A DNA stretch of 64,000 nt, from contig NZ_JAPEPI010000002.1 of NCBI RefSeq assembly GCF_026340305.1, positions 1,054,001 through 1,118,000 of the forward strand, written 5' to 3'. A program made the position numbers and the translations under genes. This document shows positions 8,339 through 16,189 of the stretch, one piece after another. Origin of the DNA: Streptomyces sp. NBC_01381 (GTDB lineage Bacteria > Actinomycetota > Actinomycetes > Streptomycetales > Streptomycetaceae). Numbering within the stretch: position 1 is the stretch's first letter; every line of letters begins with the position of its first letter. The notes under the pieces are model-generated. The model did not search any database, had not been told where the DNA came from, and saw only the letters and a program-made list of their open reading frames with translations.

Positions 8339-9198
8339 AGCGTCACCACCATCGTCAGCAACAGGGCCACCAGCAACGAGTCGATCCGGTCGAGCAGGCC
8401 CCCGAACCCCGGCAGCCAGCTCCCCGCGTCCTTCACGCCCGCCTCGCGCTTGACCATCGACTCCAGGAGATCCCCGAGTACGCAGCCGACGAGCACGGCG
8501 GCCCACAGCACCGCGGAGAACGCGCCGACCGCGGCCAGCGCGGCGGCCGTCGCCGCGGCGGCACCGGCGACGCCCGCCCAGGTCTTGTTGGGGGAGAGGG
8601 GGGAGAGCGGGCGGGCCAGGACCCCCCGGCGGCCGAGCGCCGTACCGCCACACCAAGCGCCCACATCGCCGAACGCCACAGCGACCCCCACGGCCACGGC
8701 CGTATCGCCGAGCAGCACGAGCCCGCTCAGCGACACCGGAATCCACAACAGCCCGAAAACCGTCCGGCACGCGCGCGTGAAGCCCTGCGAGGCGTCTCCG
8801 GAGAAGAGGGCCACCCCCGCGGCGGCGATGAGCAGTACCCCTGCCGTCCGCAGGTCAAGGGCGCCGGGCGCGGCCCAGGCGACCCCCGGCACCGCCACGG
8901 CGGCCGCCCCGAGCACCAGCCGCTCACCCCGAGGCAGCCCCGCCATCCGCGCGTACTCCCCGACGGCGATGACCCCGAGCCCGGCAGCGAGCGCGAACGC
9001 ACCCGCCCGCCCCACGAAGAACGCCCCGAGAAACAGCGGCGCGGCCACGGCCCACGTCCGCCACCGCTTACGCAACTCACCCCGCATCCGCACCCGCGAG
9101 GGCAAGGCCGCAACAGCGACCCCACCCGCACCAAGCACCCCGGCGACAACGGGCATCGCCCGCCCGGCAGCTTCGCCGGCGATGAACGCGGCGCTCAT
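8335..9198 (-). CDS. cdsA: Phosphatidate cytidylyltransferase (CDP-diglyceride synthase)
   Basis: This 287-residue polytopic membrane protein ends with the CdsA signature: [28 protein letters not shown] and [13 protein letters not shown], which contain the metal-binding acidic residues. It activates phosphatidic acid with CTP to CDP-diacylglycerol. Its position between a CDP-alcohol phosphatidyltransferase and an acyltransferase makes a coherent phospholipid pathway. The N-terminus ([10 protein letters not shown]) matches the repeat motif of the ORF just upstream. It is probably a second CdsA, since streptomycetes usually carry the essential copy elsewhere; this cannot be tested here. Confidence 0.9.
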   Translation of the reverse strand: MSAAFIAGEAAGRAMPVVAGVLGAGGVAVAALPSRVRMRGELRKRWRTWAVAAPLFLGAFFVGRAGAFALAAGLGVIAVGEYARMAGLPRGERLVLGAAAVAVPGVAWAAPGALDLRTAGVLLIAAAGVALFSGDASQGFTRACRTVFGLLWIPVSLSGLVLLGDTAVAVGVAVAFGDVGAWCGGTALGRRGVLARPLSPLSPNKTWAGVAGAAAATAAALAAVGAFSAVLWAAVLVGCVLGDLLESMVKREAGVKDAGSWLPGFGGLLDRIDSLLVALLLTMVVTL

Positions 9199-9617
9199 CG
9201 CTCGCCTCCGATCTCAGACGAGGCGCCCAACTCCTGCGACAGCCGGGCCCATGCTCGCGACGGCAGCATCGAGCGTGCGCCGCCGCGCGCTGCGACGGCG
9301 GCGGGCAGGGTGCGTCGGGCGGGCTCACCGGCGGTGAAGCCGATGTAGGTCGTGCAGGTCATCGGCGTACGCGCCTGCGTGGCCGGCGCCCGCGAGGGCA
9401 GCGGCGCGACGGTGAATCCGTCCGCACTCCGCGATTCGGTGGCGACGGGCAGGACGCGCCGGCCGGCCTCGCCTGCGGTGAAGCCGACCTGGGTCGTGCC
9501 GGTCATCGGCTTGCGCGCCTGCGTGGCCGGCGCCCGCCAGGGCAGCGGCGCGACGGTGAATCCGTCCGCACCGCGCGAACCCCCGGCGGCCTCGCCGGCG
9601 ATGAACGCGGCACTCAT
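9195..9617 (-). CDS. Small ORF of tandem 48-residue repeats, inserted in the lipid operon
   Basis: This 140-codon ORF opens with the ATGA overlap of the upstream gene and closes with an ATGA overlap onto cdsA. Two 48-residue repeats make up most of it, each with [16 protein letters not shown], a TT(Q/Y)(V/I)GFTAGE segment and RR.LP. The first 12 residues equal the start of cdsA ([12 protein letters not shown]), and the last ones ([17 protein letters not shown]) resemble the end of the upstream gene ([17 protein letters not shown]). It therefore looks assembled by duplication of the gene junction plus repeat expansion. No signal peptide, membrane segment or known domain is visible, and it may be a nascent or non-functional product. 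Confidence 0.55.
   Translation of the reverse strand: MSAAFIAGEAAGGSRGADGFTVAPLPWRAPATQARKPMTGTTQVGFTAGEAGRRVLPVATESRSADGFTVAPLPSRAPATQARTPMTCTTYIGFTAGEPARRTLPAAVAARGGARSMLPSRAWARLSQELGASSEIGGER
9298..9585. repeat. Two tandem 144-bp direct repeats
   Basis: Corresponding points recur exactly 144 bp apart; for example GTGAAGCCGA begins at 9334 and again at 9478. The copies are about 90 percent alike by eye and stay in frame (48 codons each). A further block of about 74 bp, near 9180-9253, recurs near 9599-9672 and covers the end of one gene and the start of the next. Confidence 0.85.
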
Positions 9618-10213
9618 CGCGCACCCCCCATCTCCGGCGCAGTCCCCAACTCCCGCCACAGCCGGGCCAGTCGAAGCCCCGCCGTGAGTGCCGAGCCCGC
9701 TGCGATCACCGTGAGTACCGGTACGACCCAGCCCGACGCCGCCGCCACCACGACCAGTGCGCAGCGTTCCGTCTTGCCCACCGGGCCGCCGTTGAGGCGG
9801 GGTGCGCCCGCTGTTGCGCCCGCCAGGGACACCCAGGACGGCAGCGTCGCCGCCAGGCCCGCCGTTGCCACCAGCCACAGCGGGGCAAGCGGCAGAAAGC
9901 CTGCCAGGACGGTCAAGTCGGCCGCGCGGTCGCCCAGTTCGTTCAGGAGCGCGCCCCTGCGCGTCGTGCGGCCCGTGTCGCGGGCCAGTGCGCCGTCCAG
10001 GTTCGCGAACGCCAGGCGTGCCGCGAGCAGTGCCGCGACCAGCGGCGCCGAGACGCCGAAGGGCAGCCAGGCGAGCGCGGCCGCGGCGCCCGCCGCGCAC
10101 ACCACGCCCGCCGCCGTGAGCGTGTCGGGCGACACCTCGCGGCGGACGAGCGCGGCACGCACGCCGGAGAGCCGGTCCGCGTACCAGGGCTTGAGAGCGT
10201 AAAGGCCGTTCAT
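9614..10213 (-). CDS. CDP-alcohol phosphatidyltransferase
   Basis: This 199-residue membrane enzyme carries the CDP-alcohol transferase signature from DGALARDTGR through RRGALLNELGDRAAD, with the Asp residues that bind the metal and CDP. It transfers a phosphatidyl group from CDP-diacylglycerol to an alcohol. The head-group (glycerol phosphate, inositol phosphate or other) cannot be told from sequence alone. It is the first gene of a four-gene coupled operon with cdsA and the acyltransferase, and is divergent from the acetyltransferase at 10290. Confidence 0.87.
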   Translation of the reverse strand: MNGLYALKPWYADRLSGVRAALVRREVSPDTLTAAGVVCAAGAAAALAWLPFGVSAPLVAALLAARLAFANLDGALARDTGRTTRRGALLNELGDRAADLTVLAGFLPLAPLWLVATAGLAATLPSWVSLAGATAGAPRLNGGPVGKTERCALVVVAAASGWVVPVLTVIAAGSALTAGLRLARLWRELGTAPEMGGAR

Positions 10214-10257
10214 GGGACCGACTCTGCCGCCGGGCGGGCGCCGGGAAATCGGTGTGC

Positions 10258-10280
10258 GTACTCATATCCGGGCTGAGTAC
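10258..10280 (+). promoter_or_regulatory. Inverted repeat in the divergent promoter before the AAC(2')-like gene
   Basis: GTACTCA (10258-10264) and TGAGTAC (10274-10280) are perfect 7-bp arms around 9 bp. The repeat ends ten bases before the GTG of the acetyltransferase, overlapping any promoter there. It is a candidate operator; no cognate regulator is adjacent. Confidence 0.45.
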
Positions 10281-10289
10281 GGTGGTGAG

Positions 10290-10817
10290 GTGACCACTCT
10301 GCGTACAGCCCACACCAGCGATCTGACGGCGGTCGAGCTGCGCGCCGCCCGTGCCCTGCTCGACGAGGCCTTCGACGGCGACTTCAGTGATCAGGACTGG
10401 GATCACGGACTCGGCGGCGTCCACGCCCTCGTGCATGACGAGGCGGGCGCACTGCTCGCGCACGGTTCTGTGGTGCAGCGCCGGATTCTGCACAACGGCC
10501 GTTCCCTGCGGGTCGGTTATGTGGAGGCGGTCGCCGTCCGGCCCGCCATGCAGCGGCAGGGGCTCGGCGGGCAGGTCATGGGCGCCCTGGAGCGGGTCAT
10601 CGACGGTGCGTACGCGCTCGGGGCGCTCTCCTCGTCGGACGAGGGCGCGCGGCTCTATCTGGCCCGCGGCTGGGTGGAGTGGAAGGGTGCGGTCGGGGTC
10701 ATCGGCCCGGGTGGTGTCGTTCAACTGCCGGACGAGGAACCGCCGTTGCTCTGGGGCGCCGACCTGGACCCCTCGTACGAGCTGCTCTTCGACTGGCGCG
10801 ACGGCGACATTCTCTGA
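10290..10817 (+). CDS. AAC(2')-I-type aminoglycoside N-acetyltransferase
   Basis: This GNAT protein of about 175 residues resembles mycobacterial AAC(2')-Ic along its whole length: FDGDFSDQDWDHGLGGVHAL, GSVVQRRI, LRVGYVEAVAVRP, the acetyl-CoA loop RQGLGG, GALSSSDEGARLYLARGW and the C-terminal LLFDWRDGDIL. The family acetylates the 2'-amino group of aminoglycosides such as gentamicin and tobramycin. The GTG start at 10290 follows GGTGG. It may give aminoglycoside tolerance or, as proposed for mycobacteria, act on cell-envelope or other natural substrates. Family assignment is firm; substrate is inferred. Confidence 0.87.
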   Translation: MTTLRTAHTSDLTAVELRAARALLDEAFDGDFSDQDWDHGLGGVHALVHDEAGALLAHGSVVQRRILHNGRSLRVGYVEAVAVRPAMQRQGLGGQVMGALERVIDGAYALGALSSSDEGARLYLARGWVEWKGAVGVIGPGGVVQLPDEEPPLLWGADLDPSYELLFDWRDGDIL

Positions 10818-11042
10818 CGCCGCGGCCTCCGCCGGGTGAGTGACGGGGACTTCTGTCGCCGGAATGAGCCGACCGGCAAAGGAGCCTATCTTACCAACTC
10901 CCCGTTCCCTTCGGAGAGTTGTCGCGGTGGGCGGCTCCGGTGGACGGTGCGGCCTTCTAACGTGTGCCGCGCGTCAGGCAACCGCCCCAGGGCGGACGTG
11001 CGTGGCGCCGCCGCAGCAGCCGCCCCGCAGGAGGAGATTCCC

Positions 11043-11846
11043 GTGAACGTATACGACTTGGAGGGGCGCAAGGCCCTGGTGAGCGGGGGCGCGCAGGGGC
11101 TGGGCGCGGCGATGGCCGAGGCGCTGGCCCGCGCCGGTGCGGCCGTCGTCGTCGCCGACATCCAGGAGGACGCGGGCCTGGCCACCGCCGAGATCCTGCA
11201 GAAGGCGGGCGGCAACGCGGCGTTCGTACCCCTCGACGTGACCGACGACGCGAGCTGGGAGTCGGCCGTCGCCCACGCCGTGGACGAGCTCGGCGGCCTG
11301 GACATCGTCGTCAACAACGCCGGCATCGAGATCTCCGGCCTGGTCGTCGACCTCGACCCGCAGGACGTCCGCAGGATGCTCGACGTGAACGTCCTCGGCG
11401 TCGCGCTCGGCACCAAGCACGCCTTCCGCGCGATGCGGCCCGGCGGCCCGTCCGGCCGGGGCGGCGCGGTCGTCAACGTCTCGTCGGTGGCCGCCACGAT
11501 CCCCTTCCCCGGCATCGCCGGATACTCCGCGACGAAGTCCGCGGTCGACCGGCTGACCCGGGTGGCCGCCCTGGAGTCCGGCAAGCTCGGCTACGGCGTA
11601 CGGGTCAACTGCGTCTACCCCGGCCTCGTACCGACGGAGATGGGGGTGAAGCTCGCCCAGGACATGGAGACCATGGGGCTCTGGCCGAGCGCGGAGGCCG
11701 CCGTCGGCCACGTCGTCGGACTGACCCCGCTGGGGCGGCTCGGCGAGGTCGCCGACATCGCCGACGCCGTGGTCTTCCTCGCCTCCGACGCCGCCCGTTT
11801 CATCACCGGCGCGGGACTTCCGGTCGATGGCGGCCTCGGCATGTGA
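11043..11846 (+). CDS. Short-chain dehydrogenase/reductase
   Basis: This 267-residue classical SDR has the NAD(P) motif SGGAQGLG, NNAGIE, the catalytic Ser in VNVSSVA, and YSATK with Tyr and Lys. An acidic residue at the end of beta-2 (VVADIQED) suggests preference for NAD(H). It resembles 3-alpha/20-beta-hydroxysteroid dehydrogenases, but its substrate is unknown. GTG at 11043 is chosen because AGGAGG precedes it at good spacing. The 225-bp leader upstream contains no gene that I can support. Confidence 0.9.
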   Translation: MNVYDLEGRKALVSGGAQGLGAAMAEALARAGAAVVVADIQEDAGLATAEILQKAGGNAAFVPLDVTDDASWESAVAHAVDELGGLDIVVNNAGIEISGLVVDLDPQDVRRMLDVNVLGVALGTKHAFRAMRPGGPSGRGGAVVNVSSVAATIPFPGIAGYSATKSAVDRLTRVAALESGKLGYGVRVNCVYPGLVPTEMGVKLAQDMETMGLWPSAEAAVGHVVGLTPLGRLGEVADIADAVVFLASDAARFITGAGLPVDGGLGM

Positions 11847-11972
11847 TGCGGGGGCGTGTAATTCAGGGTCATGTGATGCTGGGCCATTCGAATATGCCGA
11901 AGGCTCCTCTGTCGCGCCGCGCAGTGGCCTAAAATCCCGGAGACGCCTCCGGTGAACAGAGCTGGCACAGCC

Positions 11973-12929
11973 ATGAAGATTCCTCGGGAAAATGTTCGGT
12001 GCCTATGGGTGTGCGCGGGCGCCGCGGTCACCTTCACCGGTATCGCGTGGCGGCTCGCCGACGGCCCTTTCGGCACCCTCTGTCTCGCACCGTTGACTCT
12101 CCTTGCCGCTGCGGCGGCCGTGGTCCTGTGCCGCCAGGCGCGCGCCATCACCGCACTGCGGGTGGTGGCGCGCACCCTCCAAGAAGGGATGCTCCGGCCG
12201 CTCCCCAGCCGCGTCGGCGGACTGCGCACCGAGGTCCGCTACGTGGCCGCGCAGCCCGGGGCCCAGGTCGGCGGGGACATCTACGACGTCGTCAGCACCC
12301 CCTTCGGCGTACGGCTGATCATGGGCGACGTCATGGGCAAGGGCATGCCGGCGGTCGGCACCGCCATGGACGCCCTCGGCGCCTTCCGTGAACTCGCCCA
12401 GTGCGAGGCCCGGTTGCCCATGGTCGCCCAGCGCATGGACGCGGCCCTCGCGCACCGGGAGAGCAGCGAGGACTTCGTCACCGCCCTGCTGCTCGGCACG
12501 TCCGACGGCGACGGCAGCGTGGACCTTGTCTGCTGCGGCCATCCGCCGCCCCTGCTGATCCGCGCCCGCCGCGCCACGTTCGTGGACGCCCTGCCGCCTT
12601 CGCCGCCGCTCGGCCTCTTCGGGCTGCAGGACGAGTGGTGCCGGTCCAGTTCGGTGCCGCTCGTCGCGGGTGACCGGCTGCTGCTCTACACCGACGGCGT
12701 CACCGAGGCGCGGGACGACGCGGGCGACTTCTATCCGCTCGAAGAACGGGCCGTGGCTCTATACGACGAGGATCCCGGCGCATTCCTCGACGCGCTCTCC
12801 GCCGATCTGACGCGGCACACCAAGGGCCGGCAGATAGACGACGCCGCTCTCCTCCTGGTCGATTTCGGAGACATTCGATCCCCTTCCGAACAACCGCATT
12901 CAGAAACTTCGCGGTCGCTCCGGATCTGA
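11973..12929 (+). CDS. Membrane-anchored SpoIIE-type PP2C serine phosphatase
   Basis: The protein (318 residues from the ATG, 325 if a GTG at 11952 is used) has two N-terminal membrane segments and then a PPM/SpoIIE phosphatase domain. Metal-binding motifs include GAQVGGDIYDV, IMGDVMGKGM, LLLYTDGVTEARD and IDDAALLLVD. Such proteins dephosphorylate anti-anti-sigma factors and so release sigma factors. A perfect hairpin (CCGGAG/CTCCGG, 11937-11952) and a TAAAAT at 11930 lie just upstream. It is followed by an NB-ARC protein gene after only 45 bp, suggesting a shared signalling role. Confidence 0.88.
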   Translation: MKIPRENVRCLWVCAGAAVTFTGIAWRLADGPFGTLCLAPLTLLAAAAAVVLCRQARAITALRVVARTLQEGMLRPLPSRVGGLRTEVRYVAAQPGAQVGGDIYDVVSTPFGVRLIMGDVMGKGMPAVGTAMDALGAFRELAQCEARLPMVAQRMDAALAHRESSEDFVTALLLGTSDGDGSVDLVCCGHPPPLLIRARRATFVDALPPSPPLGLFGLQDEWCRSSSVPLVAGDRLLLYTDGVTEARDDAGDFYPLEERAVALYDEDPGAFLDALSADLTRHTKGRQIDDAALLLVDFGDIRSPSEQPHSETSRSLRI

Positions 12930-12931
12930 CA

Positions 12932-12958
12932 AAGAAAAGCAAGAAAAGCAAGAAAAGC
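12932..12958 (+). repeat. Three tandem AAGAAAAGC units before the NB-ARC gene
   Basis: The 9-bp unit AAGAAAAGC occurs three times without a break and runs into AAGAGAAGAGG, which includes the ribosome binding site. A 40-bp all-purine-rich block of this kind stands out strongly in such GC-rich DNA. It fills the whole gap between the phosphatase stop and the next start. Confidence 0.85.
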
Positions 12959-12974
12959 AAGAGAAGAGGCGACC

Positions 12975-15029
12975 GTGGCCGGCAATCTGCCTACGGAGCA
13001 CACCCCCTTCGTCGGCCGCCGCCGCGAACTCACCCTGCTCCGCCAGCTCTGCACCCACTCCCGCACGGTGACCGTGACCGGCCTCGGCGGCATCGGCAAG
13101 ACCCGCACCGCACTGCGCGCCGCCGTCGACGTGGCGGACCGTTTCGCCGACGGAGTCTGGTTCGTCGAGCTCTCCGGCCTCCAGGACGGCGCCCTCCTCG
13201 TGCACGCGGTCGCCACGGCGCTGCGCGTCACCGACCACACGGCCAAGCCGCAGCGCGACGTCCTCGCCGAGCACCTCGCCGACAAGCGTCTGCTGCTCGT
13301 CCTCGACACCTGCGAACACCTCGTCGATGCCTGCGCGGAACTCGCCGCGCTGCTGCTGCAGGCGGCCCCCGGCCTGCACATCCTCGCCACCAGCAGGCAG
13401 CCCATCGGCATCCTGGGCGAGCAGGTCTTCGCCGTGGAGCCGATGTCCGTCGCGGCCGACGCGGCGCGGCTCTTCGAGCAGCGCGCCCGCGCCGTACGCC
13501 CCGACTTCGCGCTCACCGCCCGCAACAGGCCCACGGCGGAGCGGATCTGCGCCCGCCTCGACGGCATCCCCCTGGCCATCGAACTCGCCGCCGGGCGCCT
13601 CGGCGACGAACGGCTCGGCGATCTCCTCGGCCGCCTCGACGACCGCTTCCAGCTGTGCGCCGACGCGCCGGGCCGCACCACCCGGCACAGCACACTGCGT
13701 ACGACGATCGGCTGGAGCCACGAACTCTGCCCGCCCGCGGAGAGGTTGCTGTGGGCCCGCCTCTCCGTCTTCGCGGGCAGCTTCACCCAGGAGGCGGCCG
13801 AGGCGGTGTGCGCCGACGACGCCCTTGAGCGGGCCGGGATCGGCAGGCTGCTCGCCGGTCTCGTCGACAAGTCCCTGCTGGTGCGGGAGCAGGGGCCCCA
13901 GGGCGAGCGCTTCCGGCAGCTCGACACCGTGCGCGCGTACGGCGCCGAGTGGCTGCGGCGGCTCGGCGAGGAGCTGTCGGGGCGCGGCCGCCACCTCGCC
14001 TGGTGCCAGGAGTTCGCCGAGCGGGGCGAGGCGGACTGGTTCGGGCCCGGCCAGGCCGCCGTCTTCCACGCGACGCGGCGCGAGCACACCCAGCTCTTCG
14101 CCGCCCTCGACTTCGCCCTGTCGACGCCGGGCCACGGGCAGGCGGGGGCGCGCCTCGCCGGGACGCTCTGGTTCTACTGGGTCGGCTGCGGGCTCCTCGG
14201 CGACGGCCGCTACTGGCTCGACCGCGCGCTCGCCGCGGCCCCCGACCTCAGCCGCGCACGGCTCAAGGCGCTCTGGGTGGGCGGCTATGTGGCCATCCTC
14301 CAGGGCGACACGCGGGCCGCGGCCGCCATGCTCGACGACTGCCGGTCCGGCGCGCTGCGCAGCGACGACGACACGGCGTACGCGTACTCCACGCACCGCC
14401 TCGGCTGCGCCGCGCTGATCCGGGACGAACACGCCGTGGCCGAGCGGTACTTCAAGGCGTCGGTGACCGGCTACGCGGAACTCGGCGAGCTCAACAGCAA
14501 CGTGATGATGGCGCGCATCGAACTGGCCATGGCGCTCGCCTTCCAGGGAGATCTGGAAGCGGCCGTCGGCCTCTGCGCGGAGGCCCGCGCCACCTGCGAG
14601 GCACACGGCGAGCGCTGGGCCAAGGCGTACGCCCTCTATGTGCTCGCCTTCGCCGCCTGGGCCGGCGGCCGCACGGACGAGGCGGCGCGCCTCGCCAGGG
14701 AGTGCCTGCTGATCAACTACGAGTTCCGCGACCTCGTCGGAATCGTCCTGCCCATCGAGGTCATCGCGCTGCTCCGGGCCTCCGCGGGCCACTGCGAGCA
14801 GGCCGCCGTCCTCCAGGGCGGGGCACGGCGGATCTGGCAGCGCGTTGGCCTGCCGCTCTTCGGCTCCGCGTACTTCAACGCACCGCACGACACGGCCGTC
14901 GCCCTGGCCCGCGAAGGCCTCGGAGACCAGGGCTACGAAGCGGCGTTCGAGCGCGGCACTGCCCTGGGCCTCGACGAGGTGGTCGCCGCGGTCCTGGACG
15001 GCACGCACGAGCCGCTGCGGATCCAGTGA
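12975..15029 (+). CDS. NB-ARC ATPase with tetratricopeptide-like C-terminus
   Basis: This 684-residue protein starts with a signal-transduction ATPase domain: FVGRRREL, Walker A GLGGIGKT (36-43), Walker B LLLVLDTCEH (106-115), LATSRQPIGI and the GIPLAIELAA motif. The second half is helical repeat sequence of TPR type, as in the AfsR and LuxR-type STAND proteins. It has no DNA-binding domain at either end, so it probably works through partners. It starts with GTG behind AGAGG. Coupling to the PP2C gene upstream suggests a two-part regulatory unit, but the signal is unknown. Confidence 0.85.
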   Translation: MAGNLPTEHTPFVGRRRELTLLRQLCTHSRTVTVTGLGGIGKTRTALRAAVDVADRFADGVWFVELSGLQDGALLVHAVATALRVTDHTAKPQRDVLAEHLADKRLLLVLDTCEHLVDACAELAALLLQAAPGLHILATSRQPIGILGEQVFAVEPMSVAADAARLFEQRARAVRPDFALTARNRPTAERICARLDGIPLAIELAAGRLGDERLGDLLGRLDDRFQLCADAPGRTTRHSTLRTTIGWSHELCPPAERLLWARLSVFAGSFTQEAAEAVCADDALERAGIGRLLAGLVDKSLLVREQGPQGERFRQLDTVRAYGAEWLRRLGEELSGRGRHLAWCQEFAERGEADWFGPGQAAVFHATRREHTQLFAALDFALSTPGHGQAGARLAGTLWFYWVGCGLLGDGRYWLDRALAAAPDLSRARLKALWVGGYVAILQGDTRAAAAMLDDCRSGALRSDDDTAYAYSTHRLGCAALIRDEHAVAERYFKASVTGYAELGELNSNVMMARIELAMALAFQGDLEAAVGLCAEARATCEAHGERWAKAYALYVLAFAAWAGGRTDEAARLARECLLINYEFRDLVGIVLPIEVIALLRASAGHCEQAAVLQGGARRIWQRVGLPLFGSAYFNAPHDTAVALAREGLGDQGYEAAFERGTALGLDEVVAAVLDGTHEPLRIQ

Positions 15030-15083
15030 CCTGGCCCGTCCTGTCCGCCGTCCGCCGACCGCTGCCGTGCAGGCCCCGCGATG

Positions 15084-16088
15084 TCACAGCTCCGCGCCGA
15101 CCGCCCGGACGATGATCTTGCCCAGGTTCTCGCCCCGCAGCATCCCCAGGAACGCGTCCACGATCCCGCCGAAGCCCTCGACCACGGTCTCGTCGAGCCC
15201 GATGCGCCCGCTCTGCAGATGCGGCACCACGAACGCGTTCAATTCCTCCTGCACATCGCGGTGGTTGCGCACCAGGAACCCCTCCATGCGCAGGCTCTTC
15301 TCCACGATGTCGGGGAGATTGCGCAGCGCGTACGGCGCGCCCGTCGCGTTGTACTGCGCGATCGTGCCGATCCGTACGATCCGCCCGTACTCGCGCAGCG
15401 AGGAGATCGCGGCCTCCAGGTGCTCGCCGCCCACGTTGTCCATATAGAGGTCGATGCCGTCGGGCGCCGCCTTCGCGAGCAGCTCGGCCGCCGGGCCCGC
15501 GTGATAGTCGAAGACCTCGTCGTAGCCGACGTGTTCGGTGAGGTACGCCGCCTTCGCCGCCGTCCCCGCGCTGCCGACGAGCCTCCCCGCACCCATCAGC
15601 CGGGCGAGCCGCCCGGTGGCCGTGCCCACGCCGCCGGCCGCCGCCGAGACGAACAGGTCCTGCCCCTCCCGGAGTTGGGCGATGCGGGTGAGCCCGACGT
15701 ACGCGGTCAGGCCCGTGCCGCCCAGGATGCTCAGGTGCGCCGAGAGGGGTACGCCGTCGAAGCGGGGGACGCGGCGGGCCTCTTCGGGGGTGACGACGGA
15801 GTGGGTGCGCCAGCCCTGCCGGTGGAAGACGATCTCCCCTTCGGGGAGCGCGGGGTCGCGGGACTCCACGACCCAGCCCAGGGCACGGCCCTCCAGCGGG
15901 GCGTTCAACTCGAAGTCGCCGTCCATCATTTCGCGGTGGTAGGGGTCGACGGACCAGTAGAGGTTCTCCACCAGGGCGGTGCCGGGGCCCGGCACGGGCG
16001 GCGCGGACTCGACGAAGGCGAAGTGGCCGGGGGTGGGGAAGCCGTGGGGGCGGGCGGTCTGGTGCACGGTGAGCGCGGTGTCGGTCAT
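15084..16088 (-). CDS. Zinc-free NADP-dependent medium-chain oxidoreductase
   Basis: This 334-residue enzyme belongs to the leukotriene B4 12-hydroxydehydrogenase/YncB group of enoyl or alkenal/one reductases. It has the NADP-binding region SAAAGGVGTATGRLARLMGA, the YMDNVGGEHLEAAI motif, and no zinc-binding residues. It probably reduces the double bond of alpha,beta-unsaturated ketones or aldehydes. ATG at 16088 is used; an in-frame ATG at 16139 would add 17 residues lying inside the operator region. It is divergent from a LysR gene that should control it. Confidence 0.88.
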   Translation of the reverse strand: MTDTALTVHQTARPHGFPTPGHFAFVESAPPVPGPGTALVENLYWSVDPYHREMMDGDFELNAPLEGRALGWVVESRDPALPEGEIVFHRQGWRTHSVVTPEEARRVPRFDGVPLSAHLSILGGTGLTAYVGLTRIAQLREGQDLFVSAAAGGVGTATGRLARLMGAGRLVGSAGTAAKAAYLTEHVGYDEVFDYHAGPAAELLAKAAPDGIDLYMDNVGGEHLEAAISSLREYGRIVRIGTIAQYNATGAPYALRNLPDIVEKSLRMEGFLVRNHRDVQEELNAFVVPHLQSGRIGLDETVVEGFGGIVDAFLGMLRGENLGKIIVRAVGAEL

Positions 16089-16134
16089 GGCGGTGACCGT
16101 ACGGAGGAATGCGGGGGCCGGGCAGAGGGTTGCG

Positions 16135-16169
16135 CTCATGGAACGGCCCGATCCATGAGGGGCCCTCAT
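16135..16169. promoter_or_regulatory. Triple ATGAG repeat, LysR-type operator
   Basis: CTCATGG (16135-16141) and CCATGAG (16153-16159) form an inverted repeat with an 11-bp spacer, matching the T-N11-A shape of LysR sites. The second arm also pairs with CCTCAT (16164-16169) across GGC. Overlapping sites of this sort fit LysR activation of the reductase and autorepression. Confidence 0.6.
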
Positions 16170-16189
16170 AGAAGCAGGTGGGAGCCGTG

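Noticed and set aside
9239-9594. A CRISPR array or transposon ends in the repeat region
   Set aside because: The repeats are 144 bp, coding, contiguous and without spacers, and there are no terminal inverted repeats or transposase.
12975-15029. SARP or LuxR-type transcription factor
   Set aside because: The NB-ARC and TPR parts match such proteins, but no winged helix or LuxR helix-turn-helix is present at either end.
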